Below are positions 58,101 to 64,000 of a DNA stretch of 64,000 nucleotides, in pieces (the stretch's first letter is position 1; the number at the start of each line of letters is the position of its first letter). The notes under the pieces were generated by a model. That model was not told where the DNA came from. It saw only the letters and a list, made by a program, of their open reading frames with translations, and did no database searches. This DNA is from CAVXTT01 sp963764685. GTDB lineage: Bacteria > Bacteroidota > Ignavibacteria > Ignavibacteriales > Ignavibacteriaceae. The translations under genes were made by a program, and so were the position numbers. The stretch lies in NCBI GenBank assembly GCA_963764685.1, contig CAVXTT010000017.1, positions 186,001-250,000 of the forward strand, given 5' to 3'.

Positions 58101-58777
58101 TGTTTCATTTAAGGGACCATTCTCTTGAAATAATGGATGATACTTCCATTAGGGGAGAGAGACTTGACATAGCTTTACGGGAACTAAATGTTATAAATAA
58201 ATTCCTCGGGGGGAATGCAGTTACGCGTGCCGGGTTGGAAGAATTAAAACCCAGCCTTAATGATGATTATATTACCATTCTCGACGCCGGTTCAGGGGGT
58301 GGCTTAAGCTTTCCCGATATAAAATTTAAAGCCCCGATAAAACATTATTCGCTTGATAAAAATCCCGGTGCCTGCAGGTTCATCAAAAATAACAGAGGAA
58401 ACGGAAAATCAATTTGCGGTGATGTAAAAGCTCTTCCGTTCAAAAACAAATCTTTTAGTATAACTCACGCATCTCTGTTGCTGCATCATTTTGATGAAAC
58501 TGACCTGGTAGAAATCTTGGAATCATTTGTGTCACTCAGTCGTGAAGGGATAATCATCAATGATTTAAGAAGATCAATCCGTGCCTTTATGGGGATTAAA
58601 ATACTTACAACTCTTTTTTCAAGAAGTGAGATGGTAAAAAATGACGGGCCTCTTTCAGTAAAGAAAGGATTCACATTCCAGGAGTTAACCGCTCTTATGA
58701 AAAAATTAAAGATCAGCCGCTATACCCTTAGAAAGAAATGGGCTTTCAGGTGGCTTTTGGTAATATTTATAAGATGA
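58100..58777 (+). CDS. Class I SAM-dependent methyltransferase
   Basis: Start taken at the ATG overlapping the polyketide synthase stop; 225 residues. SAM-binding motif I is ITILDAGSGGGLS, followed by HYSLDKNP and the post-motif GDVKALPFKNKSFSITHAS. It probably methylates the polyketide product on oxygen or carbon. Streptomyces SrsB belongs to a different (isoprenylcysteine-type) methyltransferase class, so the analogy would be functional only. Confidence 0.88.
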   Translation: MFHLRDHSLEIMDDTSIRGERLDIALRELNVINKFLGGNAVTRAGLEELKPSLNDDYITILDAGSGGGLSFPDIKFKAPIKHYSLDKNPGACRFIKNNRGNGKSICGDVKALPFKNKSFSITHASLLLHHFDETDLVEILESFVSLSREGIIINDLRRSIRAFMGIKILTTLFSRSEMVKNDGPLSVKKGFTFQELTALMKKLKISRYTLRKKWAFRWLLVIFIR

Positions 58778-59898
58778 CTGGAAATTATAAATATATTATA
58801 ATAGGAGCTGGTCCTTCAGGGTCGGCAGCTGCATCTTTATTGGCATCCGGCGGGGAGGAAATATGTATTATAGAAAAAAAGAAATTTCCGCGGGACGTTC
58901 TTTGCGGAGAATTTTTATCGGCTGAAGTAATTAGATTCTTAAACCAACAGGGTCTCCGGGAGAAATTCCTGAAGCTGAATCCGCAAAGAATAAAATCATT
59001 CAGGCTTATAAATCCTAACGGTAAGGAACTATATTCTGATCTGAATTTTGAAGCTTTTGCTCTCAAAAGATCTGCTTTCGATAAGCTCACCCTTGATAAT
59101 GCTGTTGACAAAGGTGCAGTACTCATGTCACCGGCAGAAGTAAATGATTTAAGTACAGATGGTGACAAGTTAAAAGTTTGTATTAAAAATGGTAGCGAAG
59201 CCAAGACCTTAACAACTGAAACCATAATAGCAGCATATGGTAGAAATAGCCCTTTAGATAAAAAATCCGGAAGATTCTTCTGCAGCATTAGAACTGGGAT
59301 CAGCGGTGTTAAATTTCACCTGAATAAAAGTTTTTTTAATGATCCTCCCGAAGATGAAATTCGTATATATACGGGTGACGGTATTTATTGCGGAATAAAT
59401 CCTGTTAATGATAATGACTTTACTGTTTGTTTTTTGGCCGGTAAAAAAAGGAATCCGAATACTCCAAAGGAACATATTAATTTTCTTCAAAAAAATAATA
59501 AACGGTTTGCGGATTTATTCATTTCTGAATTCGACAAATTCCTTCCTGAGATAAAATTTTATGGAACCTCCCATCTTTTTTTCGGAGAAAGAGAAAAATA
59601 TCTTAAAGGTGTTTACTATACAGGAGATGCTGCAGGAATAATTGCCCCCTTAGCCGGAGACGGCATAGGGATGGCATTTCAATGTGCACAGGTTCTTACC
59701 GATCATCTGAATAATCAAAAGGCCCCTTCCGAGTATGGCAGTGATTGGAAAAAGCTGTTTGCTTCCAGATTAAGGACGGCAAAACTTATTCAGAATCTAC
59801 TGCTTAGCAGCTCCTCAAGAGATCTTGCTGTGGTTGCTGCGGGATTGTTTCCTTCGGTGTTAGGTTACCTTATACGGCAGACAAGGTCATCAAAATAA
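58774..59898 (+). CDS. FAD-dependent oxidoreductase (geranylgeranyl-reductase/hydroxylase family)
   Basis: Start taken at the ATG overlapping the methyltransferase stop; 374 residues. FAD-binding GxGxxG: YIIIGAGPSGSAAASLL. Glu in IIEKKKFPRDVLCGEFLS. Second FAD motif YYTGDAAGIIAPLAGDGIGM. It may hydroxylate the aromatic ring of the polyketide, as SrsC does, or reduce a prenyl or acyl chain. Third gene of the operon. Confidence 0.9.
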   Translation: MTGNYKYIIIGAGPSGSAAASLLASGGEEICIIEKKKFPRDVLCGEFLSAEVIRFLNQQGLREKFLKLNPQRIKSFRLINPNGKELYSDLNFEAFALKRSAFDKLTLDNAVDKGAVLMSPAEVNDLSTDGDKLKVCIKNGSEAKTLTTETIIAAYGRNSPLDKKSGRFFCSIRTGISGVKFHLNKSFFNDPPEDEIRIYTGDGIYCGINPVNDNDFTVCFLAGKKRNPNTPKEHINFLQKNNKRFADLFISEFDKFLPEIKFYGTSHLFFGEREKYLKGVYYTGDAAGIIAPLAGDGIGMAFQCAQVLTDHLNNQKAPSEYGSDWKKLFASRLRTAKLIQNLLLSSSSRDLAVVAAGLFPSVLGYLIRQTRSSK

Positions 59899-59938
59899 TT
59901 CCCGTTTAGTTATATTTGGATTGAATGATTTTATAGAT

Positions 59939-60315
59939 ATGACTTTTAGCTTGAAAAATATAGAGAAATTTATTGTGGTGGGGGACAGGGTACTTAATAA
60001 GACCCAGTAGAAGAAAATGCAAAGACTGCCTCAGGTTTATATCTTCCTCCCGGGGTTTCAGAAAAAGAAAAGATTCAAAGCGGATATATCATAAAAGCTG
60101 GACCGGGATATCCAACAGGGACACAGATTGAAGATGAACCGTGGAAGGAATCAAAAGAACCTATAAAGTACATACCTCTTCAGGCTAAGGAAGGAGACCT
60201 GGCTATATTTCTCCGTAAGGAGGCATTTGAGATTGAGTTTGATAAGGAGAAATTTCTTATTGTTCCTCAATCAGCAGTTTTACTCCTTATAAGGGAAGAT
60301 ATTCTGAATTTTTAA
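59939..60315 (+). CDS. GroES-like co-chaperonin, two one-base insertions
   Basis: Not visible as a long open frame because two extra A bases (near 59999 and 60006) break it after VVGDRVL. Corrected, it reads LIRPVEENAKTASGLYLPPG and continues GYIIKAGPGYPTGTQIED, GDLAIFLRKEAFEIEFDKEK and FLIVPQSAVLLL, stopping at 60315 (about 124 residues). This is the Cpn10 fold, with an atypical long insert and no groEL beside it. It is therefore probably a divergent second GroES-like protein rather than the main groES. Confidence 0.8.
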
Positions 60316-60320
60316 AACAA

Positions 60321-60350
60321 AAAAAGGGCAGATCTTTCAATCTGCCCTTA
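60321..60350. terminator. Bidirectional terminator
   Basis: GGGCAGAT-CTTTCA-ATCTGCCC with A-run before and TTA after, between convergent genes. Confidence 0.85.
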
Positions 60351-60360
60351 AGAATCATTC

Positions 60361-60933
60361 CTATTTCTTAGTCATCATTATTTCCATATTCTTCATTTCT
60401 TTATCACCAGCCATAATATACATTTCGAACATCTGCTGTTTATCTCCTAATATCTTTATCACTTCTCTGAATTTTTTATCGGCTTTTGTCTCTGGATCGA
60501 AATAGGAACCTGCCATATTAATGGTTTTGTTAGCTTCATCATATTTACCTTCACACGTCATAATGCCTGTCCCCATATTATCTATCCAGGAAGAAACGAA
60601 CATTTGTTTTGCATTATCATAAGCAAATATGTTGATACCTTCGAAAGGCATACCCATCATTTCGCCTTTATGAGTTTGTTTCATATATCTTCCGCCGAGT
60701 ATCATTTCTGATGTCATTGTGCCGGTGCTTACCTGAGGATCAGTATCGGGCATCATCCACATCTTTGATTCAAATGTCCAATCTCCGACTGATTTAGCCA
60801 TCCACTCGTGCATTTTACCCGGCGTCATATATTCCTGCCAGGCTTTCATCTCTTCTTCGGTTTGTGCAAGTGATAAAAACGAAAAAGAGAAAATAAAAAG
60901 CATTACTGAAGAAATTCTTAGAAATTTCTGCAT
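60361..60933 (-). CDS. DUF1579 family secreted protein
   Basis: 190 residues: signal peptide (1-23, FSFSFLSLAQ) and a methionine-rich DUF1579 domain (GDWTFESKMWMMPDTD, MILGGRYMKQTHKGEMMGMP, FEGINIFAYDNAKQMFVSSW). Expected to be periplasmic or surface located; function unknown. Confidence 0.85.
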   Translation of the reverse strand: MQKFLRISSVMLFIFSFSFLSLAQTEEEMKAWQEYMTPGKMHEWMAKSVGDWTFESKMWMMPDTDPQVSTGTMTSEMILGGRYMKQTHKGEMMGMPFEGINIFAYDNAKQMFVSSWIDNMGTGIMTCEGKYDEANKTINMAGSYFDPETKADKKFREVIKILGDKQQMFEMYIMAGDKEMKNMEIMMTKK

Positions 60934-61008
60934 AGAGACTCCTTTGATTATTAAACATATTGAGGTTTGGGATTATGAATGGAAAACTACAAATAAGCCC
61001 TTTAAAAA

Positions 61009-61037
61009 CAAAAACCGGACCTAAGCCCGGTTTTTGA
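61009..61037 (-). terminator. Terminator of the pseudopilin-like operon
   Basis: ACCGG-ACCTAAGC-CCGGT stem; on the minus strand it is followed by a T-rich run. It lies about 30 bases beyond the 61066 stop. Confidence 0.85.
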
Positions 61038-61065
61038 TATTAGTATTTTCAGGAGGAGTTACGCT

Positions 61066-62073
61066 TTATTCCCACCAGTCGAGAACTTCAAATCTTGATG
61101 ACTTAAGATTGACCTGGGCATTTTCAATTGCCTGGTTGCTGTAATAAAACAAAGCATTTCCCTGCGCATCAAGTGATACGTTTTCACCAACCAGAATTGT
61201 TCCGCCGTAAACAGCATTATTTCCCTGAGCCTGGGTTTCAATAGTTGTCTGGCCGTATGCAATCAAAATACCGTAAAAATTAAAATTACCGTCAAGACTT
61301 ATATTTCCATTCACTATCATTATACCATAGCCGGTTGCATCCAGAAAATGGACATCTCCGCTGCAGTAAGTAATAATCGGTTTGTCTATTGTGCCGAAAT
61401 CAGCACCACCGGTATAACTTCCGGTTCCTAATATTGTATCAGCTGAGAAAATAAGTGCCTCGGTGATTGCCAGCCAATCGTAACCGCTGTTAACTGTGTA
61501 TACGCTGGGAATGGCTCCGGATCCGACAATTTGATGGGATATCTTCTTGGAGATATCATTTACTACCATCGAACTATCGCCGGGAGTATCAACACCTACA
61601 CCAGGCAAAGCTGCGCCGCCGCCTGCAGTCCCGTCCATATTAAAATCATAACCGCGAATATCAACGTTGCCGTTAAGGTTCAGATTGATATTATGAGATG
61701 AAATATAAAGAGCACTATGTACACTGGGCATCTGTACGGGAGTTCTTCTGGCAGTAGCTTTACTGGTATGGGTATACCCCATAAAAGTTGCAGTTGATTT
61801 GACTTTCAGGAGAGAATCGGGACCGTAAATGCTTACACTATAAGTACCGTTGCCGAAACTATTGCTGGGGAAATTCCCGCTGAGGGTTTTGTTCCTTCGC
61901 ATTTTTTCAAAATACATTTCTATACCCGAATTTGCTATAAGACGGGCCTTTGTCGTTTTATAGAAATCTACGGTAGTACTCGTACTTGCATTTGCATTAG
62001 CATTAAGATTAATAATCATAATGGTAATGAGCACGGAGATTCCTAAAACGATGATTAATACACCTTTTCCCAT
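61066..62073 (-). CDS. PilX/GspK-like membrane-anchored protein
   Basis: 335 residues. One N-terminal helix (GVLIIVLGISVLITIMIINL) is followed by KARLIANSGIEMYFEKM, the pattern of PilX/GspK minor pilins (Ala-rich helix with an Ala-x-x-Gly motif). A long beta-helix-like body then repeats glycine-asparagine turns (LNLNGNVDIRGYDFN, NISLDGNFNFYGILI). It has no classical prepilin peptidase motif with Glu5. It is translationally coupled (TAATG) to the gene before it. Confidence 0.65.
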   Translation of the reverse strand: MGKGVLIIVLGISVLITIMIINLNANANASTSTTVDFYKTTKARLIANSGIEMYFEKMRRNKTLSGNFPSNSFGNGTYSVSIYGPDSLLKVKSTATFMGYTHTSKATARRTPVQMPSVHSALYISSHNINLNLNGNVDIRGYDFNMDGTAGGGAALPGVGVDTPGDSSMVVNDISKKISHQIVGSGAIPSVYTVNSGYDWLAITEALIFSADTILGTGSYTGGADFGTIDKPIITYCSGDVHFLDATGYGIMIVNGNISLDGNFNFYGILIAYGQTTIETQAQGNNAVYGGTILVGENVSLDAQGNALFYYSNQAIENAQVNLKSSRFEVLDWWE

Positions 62074-62623
62074 TATATATTCCTCGGATTTATTGTCATT
62101 TCCCAGTAGCTAAATGGATACTTTCCTTCAACCGGCTCTGTGGATTCGAGCCAGAGTTCAACTCTTATAATTCTTATACTGTCGAGGACAGCCGTCGTTT
62201 ATTCCTTTTGAATTCATATAACTGAACTTTGCATTTATCATACCAAGCGATGGACCTTTAGACGAATCTCTATTAACAATCCTGTAGAGGATCTTGTCCT
62301 TGGGATTTTGTGTCTGGGTCATCTCCGTGGAGTCGCCGACAAAATAACTAACTATATCAGTGGTCCCGTTTGAATCTATATCGCTGCGGAATTTAATTCT
62401 GTTTTTCCTGGGCAGTGATCATAGAAACGCCGTTATAGTTATACCCTATTTTTCTAAGATCGTGATCCAGCAGTGCAGCAAGAACTTTAGAATTCTGCTG
62501 CAGGCGCAGTTCCTGGTCTGAAGAAAACCTCTGAACTGTAGAGAACATATTCAGGTTAAAGACCATGAACATCAGCAGTCCGCCGATAATTGTTGAACCG
62601 AGAAGATCAAATATTACTGACAT
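62073..62623 (-). CDS. Minor-pseudopilin-like protein, two frameshifts
   Basis: About 182 residues after two one-base corrections (near 62397 and near 62193). N-terminal hydrophobic helix (LLGSTIIGGLLMFMVFNLNM) and RFSSDQELRLQQNSKVLAAL, as in GspJ-like pseudopilins. The restored middle reads IDSNGTTDIVSYFVGDSTEM and the end IRVELWLESTEPVEGKYPF. The stop overlaps the next ATG (TAATG). It belongs to the same three-gene set as its neighbours. Confidence 0.6.
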
Positions 62624-62629
62624 ATTATT

Positions 62630-63109
62630 TTAATGTAAAAATAAATGAAAGATTAATTGGTTTTTTAAGAAAGGACTTGTTACAGTAACTCTGACCCGTT
62701 TGTAAAAAGTTTGAACATTACTCACATTATCAGGATTAGTGCCATCTACATATTCTACATATGATTGGACAGTATAATTTTCAGCGTGTGGTGCGCTTAC
62801 TACCTTCGTATAATTATTATAATCATCAATATCGTCTGTTCCCGATAAATATTCTCCTGTTTCCATTCCAAGAGATCCGGGAGGTGTTAAATTACTTGGC
62901 GCAGCAGTCGGAAATGTTAATGTGTACTCATCAAATGATTTAACTTTGATTTCCTCAATTAAATCATCTGCAAGTGAAAATGCTGTTAGCGCCACTTTAC
63001 TTTCAATTTCTGCAGTCGAGGTTTGAAGGACTGCAGTATTGAATCTTAAAGAAATTAAGGCAAGAAGTACCATTCCTGCCATAACAAGCATTGTTTGAAT
63101 GTTTGCCAT
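62630..63109 (-). CDS. Pseudopilin-like protein
   Basis: 159 residues with one N-terminal helix (MLVMAGMVLLALISLRF) and a beta-rich body (GEYLSGTDDIDDYNNYTKVV, FYKRVRVTVTSPF). A base may be missing in the A-run near 62667; the other frame then ends PINLSFIFTLK at 62625, which looks more natural. First gene of a three-gene set resembling type II secretion/type IV pilus minor pilins, but without assembly ATPase or platform genes in the window. Confidence 0.6.
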   Translation of the reverse strand: MANIQTMLVMAGMVLLALISLRFNTAVLQTSTAEIESKVALTAFSLADDLIEEIKVKSFDEYTLTFPTAAPSNLTPPGSLGMETGEYLSGTDDIDDYNNYTKVVSAPHAENYTVQSYVEYVDGTNPDNVSNVQTFYKRVRVTVTSPFLKNQLIFHLFLH

Positions 63110-63783
63110 AGTAAATAAATTGTTTTCGTGAAAGGTTCAACAAATGTGCCCTGAAAAACGGGTGTTTTATCATTCTAAATGAAGTCTCATAATGAGTTAG
63201 GGGTAAATATAACATTATTTATGTAAAAATTTCCGATATTAAGTTGATTCATCTGAACGTCCATCGCAGCCTCCTATTAAAACAGACTCTCCTGCATTTT
63301 CTGCATTGAAAGAGTCCCGGCAAGTGTTTTTTTAAGTCTTTTTTATGCAAAGGTTTGTTCATTCTAATAAAAATATTTATTATTTCCGGGATTCTGAATG
63401 AATAATGTCCCAATATTGACCGGGCAGGAATTGGGCTGGTTTGGCTGAAATTAGGCCGGGCATTGGCCGCTCATTGTCCGGGCGTCGGCTGAGCATCAAT
63501 CAATGTAAAACAGGTTTTCTTATTATAACTCTCTTTTCTTTAAGGGCTTAAATGATGATGTTGGCATACTCCTATCGTTATCAAGAATTGCGACAAATTT
63601 TATTGCCCTTTCTACTGTGTGTTAAAAAACCTGGATTCTGATAAAATACAGGTGTTTGTTCATCATTATTTTTTTATGATATGAATAAAATAGTTGAAAA
63701 AAGGAGTGTGAATAAAAGTTCAGGGATTTAACTATTTTAGAAGAAAAAAAATACTTAATATTCGACAAATAAAAGGACTGCAA
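63110..63783. other. Non-coding interval between divergent genes
   Basis: Apart from the GC-rich short-period array at 63412-63491 nothing is recognisable. Promoters for the pseudopilin-like operon and for acn should both lie here. An AAAAAGGAG-type sequence occurs near 63700. Confidence 0.4.
63412..63491. repeat. GC-rich short-period array (ATTGGCCG-like units)
   Basis: About seven diverged units with period near 11 bases: AATATTGACCG, AAATTAGGCCG, GGCATTGGCCG, CTCATTGTCCG, GGCGTCGGCTG and others. The last five are in exact 11-base phase from 63437. No inverted arm found. Base composition is much richer in GC than the flanks. Confidence 0.6.
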
Positions 63784-64000
63784 ATGACGGCAAATATAGA
63801 TATCATTAAAAGCGTCTACTCGGGGTATAAGGACAAGATCGAACAGGTCAGGAAATTTTTAGGAAGACCATTAACATACACTGAAAAAGTTTTATTTACT
63901 CATTTATCATCAAACTCTAATAAAGATTTTAAACGAGGAAAGGATTATGTCGAACTGAACCCGGACCGTGTAGCAATGCAGGATGCCACTGCACAAATGG
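63784..64000 (+). CDS. acn: Aconitate hydratase, 5' part (continues beyond window)
   Basis: 72 residues visible: VYSGYKDKIEQVRKFLGRPL, then LTYTEKVLFTHL and KDYVELNPDRVAMQDATAQM, the start of the mitochondrial-type aconitase family (citrate to isocitrate in the TCA cycle). AAAAGGAC lies 8 bases before the ATG. The iron-sulfur cysteines are outside the window. Confidence 0.88.
   Translation, partial: MTANIDIIKSVYSGYKDKIEQVRKFLGRPLTYTEKVLFTHLSSNSNKDFKRGKDYVELNPDRVAMQDATAQM

Noticed and set aside
62130..62160. Sequence resembling a tRNA T-arm
   Set aside because: It lies within the restored coding frame of a pseudopilin-like gene, and no acceptor stem or anticodon arm fits.

Overview
The window looks like chromosome of an Ignavibacteria-type member of the Bacteroidota/Chlorobi group. 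Five secreted proteins end in a type A sorting tail of the type IX secretion system (QNYPNPFNPST). A gldC gene, a DPP7-type S46 peptidase pair, DUF2911 and a Peptidase-MA/propeller/barrel protein also fit that group. No tRNA, rRNA, CRISPR array, insertion sequence or prophage was seen.

Layout. 1-6.6 kb: end of a TamB-like gene, rnr, and a large surface metalloprotease. 7-14.3 kb: housekeeping genes (prs-rplY-pth, then rpsF-ssb-rpsR-rplI, rpmB, yciO-like, an SDR). 14.4-15.1 kb: a small GIY-YIG nuclease between inverted copies of a palindromic repeat. 15.1-20.1 kb: a Lon-like protease, pyruvate kinase and AmrS-type radical SAM operon on the minus strand. 20.2-23.4 kb: a class V aminotransferase and a NarL-type two-component pair. 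23.4-34.2 kb: an array of secreted beta-propeller paralogues, two nearly identical membrane proteins and three copies of a perfect 14-bp palindrome. 34.3-38.1 kb: deformylase, acetyltransferase, DUF2911, phosphomannomutase/phosphoglucomutase and a zinc-ribbon protein. 38.7-43.1 kb: tandem S46 dipeptidyl-peptidases, the first interrupted. 43.2-52.8 kb: lipoprotein, EVE protein, GNAT, rmuC, an aromatic amino acid (histidine) ammonia-lyase, hflX, a BatA-like protein and a small outer-membrane protein. 52.9-56.9 kb: gldC, cydAB and a glycosyltransferase. 57-59.9 kb: a tight type III polyketide synthase / methyltransferase / flavoprotein operon. 59.9-64 kb: GroES-like protein, DUF1579 protein, three pseudopilin-like genes and the start of an aconitase gene.

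Two patterns run through the window. First, about seventeen genes are interrupted by one-base (mostly +1) shifts, including normally essential ones (prs, ssb). Restoring the frame gives family-standard lengths, so I annotate these as single genes; sequencing or assembly error is the simplest explanation. Second, intergenic spaces carry short-period repeat arrays with private sequences. At two loci, five 11-bp units face five inverted 11-bp units across a short loop.

The most distinctive region is the secreted-protein array. Its modules (promoter plus signal peptide, propeller body, sorting tail, membrane protein) are reassorted between paralogues. The palindrome core lies exactly where otherwise unrelated modules join, next to a two-component system that could control them.
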